This document shows positions 1 through 7,781 of a stretch of 64,000 nt of DNA, one piece after another. Origin of the DNA: Sphingomonas natans (lineage in GTDB: Bacteria > Pseudomonadota > Alphaproteobacteria > Sphingomonadales > Sphingomonadaceae). Made by a program: the position numbers and the translations under genes. Position 1 is the stretch's first letter. Each line of letters starts with the position of its first letter. Under the pieces are notes generated by a model. It had not been told where the DNA came from and ran no database searches. It saw only the letters and a list, made by a program, of their open reading frames with translations. Where the stretch lies: NCBI RefSeq assembly GCF_030546695.1, contig NZ_JAUOTP010000003.1, forward strand, positions 434,001 to 498,000, in the 5' to 3' direction.

Positions 1-1703
1 GCGGGCGCGGGGTCGATGAGCCGGACCTGATAACCGGAGCGGACCAGATCCAAAGCTAGCTCGATCCCCTCGCCTGAACCCCAGATCAGGACCGGTTGCG
101 CCTTGTCGAGGCTCGTCTTGCCCGACAGCACGTCATCGATCGGCATCGCGGCACCGGAGGCAAGCGCCTCGTCCAGGCCCTCGATCACCGGCAAAGCGGG
201 CTTCGCTCCGGTGGCGATCACGACGACGTCAGGCTTCTCGCCCTTGAGGAAGTCCGCCGTCACGGTCTGGTTGAGCTTCACGGAAATGCCGTGCTTGGCG
301 ACCATCAGCTTGTGCCAGTCGGGCTGGTAGGCGATCTGCTCCATGTTCGGAAGGTTCTTGTAATTGCCGGCCCAGGCCATGACGCCACCGAGCTGGTCGC
401 CCGCTTCGTAGATGGTCACGTCATGCCCGATCTGATGGGCGGTGATGGCATATTCCATGCCGCCGGAGCCGCCTCCGACGATGGCGACCTTCTTGGGATC
501 GAGCGTCTTGGTCAGCGCATAGTCGCGATTGCGGCCGAAGGTGGCATTCTGTGCCGAACCCGCAATACCCTTGGCGAAGATGTTGCCCGTCATCAGCGAG
601 GCGCCGGTCCGGGTCGACTTGCGGATCTCGTTCTCGCGCCCTTCGGCGATCTTGCGCGGGAAATCGGGATCGTCGAGCGACTGGCGACAGGAGGCATAGA
701 AATCGGCCGCGCCATCCGCGATCATGGCGCGCATCTGGTCGGGCGTGTTGACGTTGCACGACCCCATCAGCGGCATGTCGATGCCCCTGGCCTGGAGGCC
801 TTCGCGCAGATGCTTGATGTAAGGGAGCGCCACCATGTTCGGCACGTAGAAGCCGCCGCCGATGACCTCGCCGGACGAGACTTCCGGATCGCGGTTCTTG
901 GCCGGCAGCATCGAGCCGAAGGTGCAGTCCAGAGCGTCGATGCCGAGGTCATGCAGGCGCGTCGCATAATGCTCGATGAAATAATCGACGTCGTATCCGC
1001 CCTCGAAATTCTCATCGCACACCAGGCGCGGGATCTGCGGATAATCCTTTCCGCACAGTTCCTGGGCGCGCAGGACGATCTCCTCGCAGAACAGGAACCG
1101 ATCCTGATATTTGTCGTTGCGCCCCTGATTTTCGAGCAGTGACAAGGTCACGTGCGGCAGCGAGCCGTGACAGAAGTGATAGGAGACATAGTCATAACCG
1201 GCTTCCTTGGCGCGGCGCGCGGCCTGCCCGAAGCATTCGACGATATCTTCATATTCCTCGGTCGGAACGACGCCCGGCTCGGGATTGCCGATCGGATATT
1301 TGCCGGAAGGTCCCCATGAGACGGTGCCGGGGATCCAGCCCTTGCCGGGCTCGATCGGGAATGTCGCGCCGACTCCGGGAATGAGGCCGCCGTAGAAGAG
1401 CTGAATGCCGGCCAGCGCCCCGTTATTGTGAATGACCTCGACGATCTCGCGATGGCTGATCGTGTAGGTGTCATCGTAGAAGCCGAGCATCCGCTCGTTG
1501 ATCAGGCCATCCCAGCGAACGCAGGTGGCGCCCACGCACACCGCGCCATAGCCGCCGGCGGCGAGCGCCTCATAGGCACCGACTGCCTGGCGGGTCGCGT
1601 ATCCGCGTTCATCGGACATGTTCAGCGTCGTGGGCGCGTGGACGATGCGATTCTTGAAGGTGAGATTCTTCGTCTGGAACGGCTGCATCAAGGGGTCGGT
1701 CAC
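1..1703 (-). CDS. Old Yellow Enzyme / FadH-type flavin oxidoreductase, 3' end outside window, Fe-S cysteines missing
   Basis: About 567 codons are visible. The N-terminal part is an FMN-binding TIM barrel of the NADH:flavin oxidoreductase family (HAPTTLNMSDERGYATRQ near the start). The C-terminal part is an FAD/NAD(P)-binding domain (VAIVGGGSGGMEYA near residue 405). This is the architecture of 2,4-dienoyl-CoA reductase FadH, trimethylamine dehydrogenase and bacterial enone/bile-acid reductases. Those enzymes carry four cysteines for a [4Fe-4S] cluster between the domains. Here the linker has S363, T366, L370 and S383 at about those places and no cysteine motif, so the cluster is probably absent. 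I chose the GTG start at 1701-1703 because GGAGAG lies 6 nt upstream; the first ATG is five codons later. The gene is divergent from the TetR gene at 1826. The substrate is unknown; an enone or dienoyl-CoA is the family expectation. Confidence 0.85.
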   Translation of the reverse strand, partial: MTDPLMQPFQTKNLTFKNRIVHAPTTLNMSDERGYATRQAVGAYEALAAGGYGAVCVGATCVRWDGLINERMLGFYDDTYTISHREIVEVIHNNGALAGIQLFYGGLIPGVGATFPIEPGKGWIPGTVSWGPSGKYPIGNPEPGVVPTEEYEDIVECFGQAARRAKEAGYDYVSYHFCHGSLPHVTLSLLENQGRNDKYQDRFLFCEEIVLRAQELCGKDYPQIPRLVCDENFEGGYDVDYFIEHYATRLHDLGIDALDCTFGSMLPAKNRDPEVSSGEVIGGGFYVPNMVALPYIKHLREGLQARGIDMPLMGSCNVNTPDQMRAMIADGAADFYASCRQSLDDPDFPRKIAEGRENEIRKSTRTGASLMTGNIFAKGIAGSAQNATFGRNRDYALTKTLDPKKVAIVGGGSGGMEYAITAHQIGHDVTIYEAGDQLGGVMAWAGNYKNLPNMEQIAYQPDWHKLMVAKHGISVKLNQTVTADFLKGEKPDVVVIATGAKPALPVIEGLDEALASGAAMPIDDVLSGKTSLDKAQPVLIWGSGEGIELALDLVRSGYQVRLIDPAP

Positions 1704-1759
1704 GATGATCTCTCCGATGGCAGGCGGGCCCTAAGAGCAAAACCGCCTCTTTCCGACAC

Positions 1760-1798
1760 CATGTCGAGACTTCGTCAGAAGGTCAATCTATCGACATG
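1760..1798. promoter_or_regulatory. Inverted repeat in divergent promoter, candidate TetR operator
   Basis: CATGTCGA at 1760-1767 and its exact reverse complement TCGACATG at 1791-1798 flank a 23-bp spacer. They sit in the 122-bp gap between the divergent flavin oxidoreductase and TetR genes. TetR regulators usually bind palindromes in such gaps, although most have shorter spacers. Binding is inferred. Confidence 0.4.
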
Positions 1799-1825
1799 AC
1801 GGGCGTGCTCTGTAAGAAGCAGTGA

Positions 1826-2446
1826 ATGCTCGATCCCTCCGACGTTGAACCCGCACCGCCGTCGCTCCAGCAGGCGCGCAAGGCGTTTGCGCGCGGTCAC
1901 ATCTGCGATGCGGCGCGCGATCTCTTCTTCCGGCACGGCTATGCGGCGACGACCTTCGAGCAGATTGCAAAGGCGGCCGGCACGCGGCGCACGACGCTGT
2001 ATTCGCACTTCACCGACAAGGCCGAGATCCTCGAAGCCATCGGTCTGGATTATTATGCGGGTCTCGGCCGGATCATCGAGACGCTGCCAGGACCTGTTCC
2101 CGATCGGGCCGCGATCGACAAATGGATCGCCGATCTCGTGGCGTTCGTCGTCAGCCAGAAAACGCCTGCGACATTGCTGATCGGTCTGGGCGTCGGCCAT
2201 GACACGCCTTCGGTCGTCCAGAAGGTGAGCCAGTCCTTCCAGGACGCGCTCGCCGCGCGCTTCCCCGCCTTTGCTCGCGCCGAACAGCCCGGCCCGGAGC
2301 ATGCCTATGTCCGCGCGCTGTCGAAGATCATCCTGCGGGAATTGGGTCTGGGCTGTCTGGAGGCCGCGCGCGAGGACGGCGACGGATGCGCCCTGCTGGG
2401 CATCGTGGCCGACATGTTCGAAAAATTCGTGCGTGATTATGCCTGA
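1826..2446 (+). CDS. TetR/AcrR family transcriptional regulator
   Basis: A 206-residue protein with an N-terminal helix-turn-helix at roughly residues 20-66; AARDLFFRHGYAATTFEQIA and the following TTLYSHFTDKAEIL are typical TetR recognition-helix signatures. The C-terminal part is a variable ligand-binding helical domain and gives no ligand clue. It is divergent from the FadH-like reductase, so autoregulation and control of that gene is the likely role. Upstream there is only a weak ribosome binding site (AAGAAG), and the start is the first in-frame ATG before the HTH. Confidence 0.9.
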   Translation: MLDPSDVEPAPPSLQQARKAFARGHICDAARDLFFRHGYAATTFEQIAKAAGTRRTTLYSHFTDKAEILEAIGLDYYAGLGRIIETLPGPVPDRAAIDKWIADLVAFVVSQKTPATLLIGLGVGHDTPSVVQKVSQSFQDALAARFPAFARAEQPGPEHAYVRALSKIILRELGLGCLEAAREDGDGCALLGIVADMFEKFVRDYA

Positions 2447-2509
2447 GATGGGGCCGCAAGCCGCACGAAAGCTGCCGGCGGCGAGAAGGAACGGGAAAGG
2501 ATCGGCTCA

Positions 2510-2842
2510 ATGGCCCGCTATGAATATGTGATCCTGGGTCGCGGCAAGGAAGGCCGCGATCAGGAGTTTCGCGACTGGTACGATTCCGACCATCTCGCGG
2601 ACGTCGCGCGTGTGGAGGGCATCGTCAGTGCCCGCCGGCTGAACATCGACTATCAGAAGGTCTACGATCTCGACGTCCCGTCCTACACCTCGCTCACGAT
2701 CTACGAGCTGGAGACGGACGATCCCGCAGCCCTCGTCGCGAAGATCGCGGCGATGGCGGGGACCGACGCGATGCCCATGTCCGATGCGATCGAGAAGTCC
2801 GGCATGCTGCAGGTGGTGGCCTCCCTTTCGAAGCGGGCGTGA
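2510..2842 (+). CDS. EthD-like dimeric alpha-beta barrel protein
   Basis: A 110-residue protein beginning MARYEYVILGRGKEGRDQEF followed by a W-Y-D-x-D-H segment (residues about 23-28), the pattern of EthD/DUF4286-like small ferredoxin-fold proteins that form dimeric alpha-beta barrels. Members often sit in catabolic clusters and may act as small isomerases, decarboxylases or accessory proteins. It follows the TetR gene by 63 nt and precedes an SDR on the same strand. The exact activity cannot be assigned. Confidence 0.65.
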   Translation: MARYEYVILGRGKEGRDQEFRDWYDSDHLADVARVEGIVSARRLNIDYQKVYDLDVPSYTSLTIYELETDDPAALVAKIAAMAGTDAMPMSDAIEKSGMLQVVASLSKRA

Positions 2843-3036
2843 AGGCCGCATCCGCTGTGCCCTCGCCTGTCGTCGAAGGGTGAGGCTCCCACGGCCCGGG
2901 ACATGATTTCGCCGGGGCGATGACTTGGCCGGAGCCGCGGACGAATCGCTCGCCCGACTTGCCAAGCGTCCCGCGACCGGGAGGGTCGGCCGTCCCGATT
3001 TCTGCGCGACGGATCCTAGACGGGAAGGCCTGCCCG

Positions 3037-3891
3037 ATGATTCCTGCCCTCTCGCAGACACTTCTGCGCCGCGGCGACATCCTGCTGACCGATCAGGTCG
3101 CGATCGTCACGGGCGGTGGCTCCGGCATCGGGCGCGGGATCGCGATCGCCCTCGCGGAGTTCGGCGCGGACGTGGCGCTGATCGACGTGGGTGCCGCCGC
3201 TGCCGACGAGGTCGCAGCAAGGATCGAAGAGAAAGGGCGGCGGGCCCATGTGACTGTCGCCGACGTGACGGACCGGGATGCGACCCGTGCCGCCGTGGCG
3301 GACATTCTTCAAACCCTGGGCCGGGTCGACATCCTGGTGAACAATGCCGGCGGCACCCGGCCGATCCCGATCGTCGACATCACGGACCGCCAGGCGGATC
3401 GGCAGATTGATCTTAATCTGAAGAGCCTCGTGGCGACGACCCAGGCCGCCGTCCGCGCGATGATCGCGGCAGGCCGGCCGGGCAGCGTGATCAACATCGC
3501 CAGCATCGAGGGCCTTCGCGCCGCGCCTGGCTATGCGGTCTACGCCGCCTGCAAGGCGGCCATGATCAACTTTACCCGCACCGCGGCGCTCGAGCTCGCC
3601 GAGCATGACATCCGTGTCAATTGCATCGCACCCGACCTCGTGCCGACCGAGCACATGGCGCGTTTTGCGCCCGCGCTGCTCAGCGACGCCGGAAAGGCGG
3701 CGCAGGCACGCTACATTCCGGCCGGACGCGCCGGGACCCAGGACGACTGCGCCGGCGTCGCGGTGTTCCTCGCCTCCGCACTGGCAGGCTATGTGACCGG
3801 CGTGACCATCAACGTGGACGGCGGGACATGGGCATCAAGCGGCTGGACGCGCTCTGCCGCGGAAGGCGGCGGCTGGCAGCTGTTCAGCTAA
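3037..3891 (+). CDS. Short-chain dehydrogenase/reductase (SDR)
   Basis: A 284-residue classical SDR: cofactor motif TGGGSGIG at residues 25-32, NNAG near residue 104, catalytic Ser in the NIASIEG segment, YAACK as the YxxxK motif, and a VDGG C-terminal signature. It should oxidise or reduce an alcohol/ketone with NAD(P). An open frame extends upstream to 2920, but that region has no family similarity; the ATG at 3037, with GGAAGG 9 nt upstream, leaves a normal N-terminus. Its last 8 nt overlap the convergent luciferase-like gene. Confidence 0.85.
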   Translation: MIPALSQTLLRRGDILLTDQVAIVTGGGSGIGRGIAIALAEFGADVALIDVGAAAADEVAARIEEKGRRAHVTVADVTDRDATRAAVADILQTLGRVDILVNNAGGTRPIPIVDITDRQADRQIDLNLKSLVATTQAAVRAMIAAGRPGSVINIASIEGLRAAPGYAVYAACKAAMINFTRTAALELAEHDIRVNCIAPDLVPTEHMARFAPALLSDAGKAAQARYIPAGRAGTQDDCAGVAVFLASALAGYVTGVTINVDGGTWASSGWTRSAAEGGGWQLFS

Positions 3892-4828
3892 CCGCAGGAT
3901 CTTGTCCGCCATCGAGTCGGGCAACGACCTCGTCCGCGAAGCGCTCGACCTGATCGGACCATTCCGACCGGCTCTCCCCGGGAAAGTGAACCCCCAGCGC
4001 GGATACGCCCATCGTGGCATATCGACCGATCTTGTCGATCATCTCCTGCGTCGACAGCGGCGTTGCAGCATCGGTCCAGCCGGCAAGCTCGACCGGCGGT
4101 GGCTCGGCCCGCCCGATCGTTTCGCAATGGGAGCGCAGATAGTCGATACTGTCCTGAAGGTCGGCCTCGGTCGTCAGTTCGACCGTCCGGCTGGTCGCGG
4201 CCAGCGTCGCATTGACCGTCGGAAAGGGATTCCAGGCGTCGCCGAGCTCGGCGGCGCGGCGGATGGCACGCTTGGCGTTGCCCCCGATCAGGATCGGGGG
4301 ATGCGGCTTTTGCACCGGCAGCGGGTGGATGCGGTTGCCGAGCGCTTCATAGCCCGAGCCCGAGAAGGTGAATTCCGAGGACGTCCAGGCCGTCTTCAGG
4401 GCCTGAATATATTCGTCCATCAGCTCGTTGCGGCGCTCGAAATCGACACCGAGCGCGCGATACTCGCCCTTGAGATAACCGGTGCCGACGCCGAGGCGGA
4501 CGCGGCCGCGCGAGAGAAGATCGAGCGTGGCGACCGAGCGCGCGGTGATGAACGGGTTCCTGTAGGGCAGAACCAGAATCCCGGTCTGCAGCCGGAGCGT
4601 CGTGGTCGCCGCGCCGACGAAGGAGAGAAGAACGAACGGATCCTGCGCATGATGGCCGCCGGCATCGAGCCACCGACCGGTCGGACAGGGATGATCCGTC
4701 ACCAGGCCGGCATGATAGCCGGTGCGTTCGGCCAGCCGGGACATGGCGACGACCGCCTCATAGTCCAGGAATTCGTCGCCCATCTGGAAGCGATCGAAAG
4801 GCAAGGTGAGATTGATCTTCATCCGCAT
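3884..4828 (-). CDS. Luciferase-like (LLM class) F420-dependent oxidoreductase
   Basis: A 314-residue member of the luciferase-like monooxygenase superfamily. Seen: an N-terminal TIM-barrel strand (MKINLTLPFDRFQMGDEF), an LQTGILVLPYRNPF segment and the ARSVATLDLLSRGRVRLGVG signature, then PHPPILIGGNAKRAIRRAAE. These signatures are typical of F420-dependent rather than FMN-dependent members. The gene starts 25 nt downstream of cofC, so it is probably co-transcribed with the F420 operon and is the obvious local user of F420H2, reducing or oxidising a catabolic intermediate. The substrate is unknown. The 3' end overlaps the SDR at 3037-3891 tail to tail. Confidence 0.8.
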   Translation of the reverse strand: MRMKINLTLPFDRFQMGDEFLDYEAVVAMSRLAERTGYHAGLVTDHPCPTGRWLDAGGHHAQDPFVLLSFVGAATTTLRLQTGILVLPYRNPFITARSVATLDLLSRGRVRLGVGTGYLKGEYRALGVDFERRNELMDEYIQALKTAWTSSEFTFSGSGYEALGNRIHPLPVQKPHPPILIGGNAKRAIRRAAELGDAWNPFPTVNATLAATSRTVELTTEADLQDSIDYLRSHCETIGRAEPPPVELAGWTDAATPLSTQEMIDKIGRYATMGVSALGVHFPGESRSEWSDQVERFADEVVARLDGGQDPAVS

Positions 4829-4853
4829 CTTCCTGCGTCATTGAAGGGCGGCG

Positions 4854-5432
4854 CTAGAATGCGATCTGCGCCTGCCGCGCCGCGCGATCGCCGGCGAACA
4901 GGGTCAAATCCTCGAACACATCGATGTCGAGCGCCAGTCCGGGACGCTCAATGATCGCCGTGGCGCTACATTGGGTGCGATGGCGCGCCAGACTGTCGGG
5001 TCCGAAGGCGAAAACGAAGTCATCGCGGCGCCCGAGCGCGATCGCGTTGGTGCCGCGACGATGCCGATCTGCCGCGAGGGCAACGCCGTTCCGGCCGGCG
5101 TGCGTCAGCGCGCGGATGTCCGCAACCGCAAGCGCCGGGAGATCGGCGTGAATTACCAGCAAGGGATCGCCGATCCGCGCGGCAGCCGCTTGGACCTCGG
5201 CATTAAGGCCTCGTCCGTCATCGCTCAGGCGCGCCCCGTACCACCCCGCGACCGGGTCCGACGCCAGCAGGGTGATCGAGCCGATCGCCTCCGTGGCCTG
5301 CAGGATGGCGAGCACATGCCGCAGCATCCGTTCGCTCAGCGCGATGCGCTCGCCAGGCGACAACCGATCGGCGAGGCGCGTCTTCCGGTCGGCAGCGGCC
5401 TTGATCGGCACGAGAGCGTGCCAAGCCTTCAC
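4854..5432 (-). CDS. cofC: Phospholactate/phosphoenolpyruvate/3-phosphoglycerate guanylyltransferase of F420 synthesis
   Basis: A 192-residue MobA-like nucleotidyltransferase with the N-terminal VPIKAAADRKTRLADRLS segment of CofC/FbiD. It activates a C3 phospho-acid with GTP for transfer by CofD. Which acid is used differs by lineage: 2-phospholactate (archaea), PEP (mycobacteria) or 3-phosphoglycerate (Mycetohabitans/Paraburkholderia rhizoxinica). The sequence alone does not tell me which. The start overlaps the cofD stop by 4 nt (ATGA), and it is the last biosynthetic gene of the operon. Confidence 0.85.
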   Translation of the reverse strand: MKAWHALVPIKAAADRKTRLADRLSPGERIALSERMLRHVLAILQATEAIGSITLLASDPVAGWYGARLSDDGRGLNAEVQAAAARIGDPLLVIHADLPALAVADIRALTHAGRNGVALAADRHRRGTNAIALGRRDDFVFAFGPDSLARHRTQCSATAIIERPGLALDIDVFEDLTLFAGDRAARQAQIAF

Positions 5433-6355
5433 CGCAGGCTGTCGGCGAACCGCAGCGCGCTTTCGGCCACGCGCACGCGATCGGCGAGACTGTGCATGAG
5501 CGTGTCGCAGGCGAAGGTGGGAAGCGACAGCTGCGCCGTCGGATCGCGTTCGTCAACCAGGAATCCGTCCAGCAGCGTCCCATAATGGGCGGCGACCGAA
5601 GCCGGCGAGACCGCAACCCCAAGCTCGCGCATGAGCTTGGCCGTGGGGCCTTTGACCGCGTCGCCACCCACGATCGGCGTCACGGCAACGACGGGTGCGG
5701 TTGCGGCCCGCAGCGCGGCTTCGATGCCCGGGACGGCCAGCAGCGGATCGATGCTGAGATAGGGGTTGGACGGCGCGATCAGGATGGTGCGGGTGTCGGC
5801 GGAAAGGATGGCTTCGCACACGCCGGGCGCGGATCTCGCCTGCTTCGCGCCGTCAAAGGTGATGCGCTCGACCACCGGAGCGCAGCGCCGCTCGACGAAA
5901 TAGGACTGGAAGGCGAGGCGCCCCGCGTCGGTCTCGAGGCTGGTGGCGACCGCGTCGTTGCTCATCGGCAGCATTGTGATGCCGACACCCCAGTGATGCG
6001 CGAAGTCCGCGGTGATCTGCGCGAGCGTGTCGCCTCTGCTCATCCGCATCGTGCGCAGCACATGCAGTGCCAGGTCGCCATCGCCGAGCGCGAACCAGTC
6101 CTCGCCGCCCAGCGTGCGCAGCGTTTCGAGGAACGTCCAGGTCTCCCCTTCCCGGCCCCAGCCCTGGACCGCATTGGCCTTGCCGCTCAGCGTGTAGAGC
6201 AAGGTATCGAGATCGGGCGAGACCCACAGGCCGAGATGGCGAAAATCGTCTCCGGTGTTGACGATCGCCGTGATCTGATCCGCTGGAAGGATCTGCGTCA
6301 GCCCCAGCACGAGCTTGGCGCCGCCGACGCCACCGGTGAGCACGACGACGCTCAT
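5429..6355 (-). CDS. cofD: 2-phospho-L-lactate (or PEP) transferase CofD
   Basis: A 308-residue protein with the CofD/FbiA hallmarks: GGVGGAK at residues 8-14, NTGDD, the DLDTLLYTLSG segment, APSNPYLSI and the C-terminal PIVGGDAVKGPTAKLMRELG. It transfers the C3 phospho moiety from the CofC product to the deazaflavin Fo, giving F420-0 or dehydro-F420-0. It is translationally coupled at both ends by 4-nt overlaps with cofE and cofC. Length is normal for the family. Confidence 0.93.
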   Translation of the reverse strand: MSVVVLTGGVGGAKLVLGLTQILPADQITAIVNTGDDFRHLGLWVSPDLDTLLYTLSGKANAVQGWGREGETWTFLETLRTLGGEDWFALGDGDLALHVLRTMRMSRGDTLAQITADFAHHWGVGITMLPMSNDAVATSLETDAGRLAFQSYFVERRCAPVVERITFDGAKQARSAPGVCEAILSADTRTILIAPSNPYLSIDPLLAVPGIEAALRAATAPVVAVTPIVGGDAVKGPTAKLMRELGVAVSPASVAAHYGTLLDGFLVDERDPTAQLSLPTFACDTLMHSLADRVRVAESALRFADSLR

Positions 6356-7128
6356 CCGAACAGATCCTGGTCGGCCGGGCGGAGCAAGGCGGAGGCGGGT
6401 CGGATGGGCGCCGTCGCCGGCAGGCCGCGCACGATTGCGACCGGTACGCCTTCGTCGCCCTCGCCGGTCACGAGGCCGGCGGCAGCGGCCACCATGTCGG
6501 CCAGCGCGATCTGGGTGACCTGCATCAGGCGGCCGTCCCGATCCGGCGCGCCGCGTCGGTCGACGAGGGACGGGAAGCCGCAGGATCCGATCGCGACGTT
6601 GACGACGCCCTGCCGCCAGGGACGCCCGAAACTGTCCGATATGATGATGGCAGGCGCGAAACCGAGCGCCCCCACGAGCTCTTCCGAGAGGGCCGCGGCC
6701 GCCTTGTCAGGATCGGTCGGCAACAGCAAAGCGCGATCCTCGCTGCCCGGGCCGATATTCGACTGGTCGATGCCGGCATTGGCCATGATCAGGCCCAGGC
6801 GATGCCGGGTGATGAGAACATTGGGTGCCGTGCGCACGACGCGGCTCGACTCCCCAAGGATCAGTTCCACGAGCCGCGGATCCTTGCCGGTCGTCGCCGC
6901 CAGCGCGAGCGCCTCCGCGCCCGGCCGGACCTCGGCGAGCGACGCGAAGCGCCCTTCCGCCTTCGATACGATCTTCGACGTGACGACAAGAACATCGTCT
7001 GCGACCGGCCAGAGCTCCTGTCCGGCAAGCGCGTTCGCAATGATGGCGGCGAGCCCGTCGCCGGGCTTGATCTCGCCGATCCCCGTCACGGGGAAGACGC
7101 GTAGCCCTTCAGAGCCGACCATCGTCAC
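6352..7128 (-). CDS. cofE: Coenzyme F420-0:L-glutamate ligase, single-domain CofE
   Basis: A 258-residue ligase that adds the glutamate tail to F420-0 using GTP. Seen: an N-terminal FPVTGIGEIKPGD segment, DVLVVTSKIVSKAEG, ITRHRLGLIMANAGIDQSN and the ISDSFGRPWRQG motif, all characteristic of CofE and the N-terminal half of FbiB. It ends after the ligase domain, so the C-terminal nitroreductase-like domain of mycobacterial FbiB, which reduces dehydro-F420-0, is not present. It overlaps npdG and cofD by 4 nt each. Confidence 0.93.
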   Translation of the reverse strand: MTMVGSEGLRVFPVTGIGEIKPGDGLAAIIANALAGQELWPVADDVLVVTSKIVSKAEGRFASLAEVRPGAEALALAATTGKDPRLVELILGESSRVVRTAPNVLITRHRLGLIMANAGIDQSNIGPGSEDRALLLPTDPDKAAAALSEELVGALGFAPAIIISDSFGRPWRQGVVNVAIGSCGFPSLVDRRGAPDRDGRLMQVTQIALADMVAAAAGLVTGEGDEGVPVAIVRGLPATAPIRPASALLRPADQDLFG

Positions 7129-7781
7129 GCCGGCTCGGTCAGCGTGCCCGTGATCTGAATGCCGGCGCCATCGACCGCATAGGTCTTGTTGAGGAAGATC
7201 AGGATCGAGGTGAGCGCCTCGGCGGCGGCCGAATTGACGAGCGCCCCGCCATGCAGGCCGCGCAAGCCACAGTCGTTGGCAAGCGTGACGACGCGCCCGC
7301 GCGCTTCCTTATCGTCCCCGAACACCAGGACATCGCAGGCGACCGGATCGTCCTTGATAAGCTTGTGGGCGGCGACATTGTGGAAGGCGGACACGAGGAT
7401 CGCGCCTTCGCCGAGCAGACGCTGCGCCCGGACCGCCGCGGAGCCCTCCGTCGGAAGCTGGACGCGCATGACCTTTGGCGGGACCAGGGGCACGGTCGTG
7501 TCGACGACGACCTTGCCCTGGACGTGCGCGGCGATGCTGGCCAGCGTCGCTTCCTGCGCGGCGAACGGCACTGTGACGATGACGATGTCGGCCGCCTTGG
7601 CAGCCTCTTCATTGCCCATCCCGGTCAGCCCGAAGCCCAGTGACGCGGCGGCCGCGACGGCGCTTTCCGGAGCTCGCGACCCCAGGATCACCCTATGCCC
7701 GGCCTTGGCCAGGCGGCGGGCGATCGCCGAACCGAGATCGCCCGTGCCGCCAATGACCGCAACTGTTCCGATGGCCGTCAT
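7125..7781 (-). CDS. npdG: NADPH:F420 oxidoreductase
   Basis: A 218-residue F420-dependent NADP reductase (Fno/NpdG). The N-terminus has the Rossmann segment VAVIGGTGDLGSAIARRLAK followed by GSR, where the Arg typically contacts the NADP 2'-phosphate. SAFHNVAAHKL matches the conserved F420-site region of the family. It reduces F420 with NADPH and so supplies F420H2 to dependent oxidoreductases such as the LLM enzyme at 3884. It overlaps fbiC and cofE by 4 nt. Its presence within the operon means both synthesis and reduction of the cofactor are provided. Confidence 0.9.
   Translation of the reverse strand: MTAIGTVAVIGGTGDLGSAIARRLAKAGHRVILGSRAPESAVAAAASLGFGLTGMGNEEAAKAADIVIVTVPFAAQEATLASIAAHVQGKVVVDTTVPLVPPKVMRVQLPTEGSAAVRAQRLLGEGAILVSAFHNVAAHKLIKDDPVACDVLVFGDDKEARGRVVTLANDCGLRGLHGGALVNSAAAEALTSILIFLNKTYAVDGAGIQITGTLTEPA

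Noticed and set aside
5492-7153. A 553-codon open frame on the plus strand over cofD and cofE
   Set aside because: It is the antisense shadow of two well-supported F420 genes and its translation is low-complexity Arg/Asp-rich sequence.
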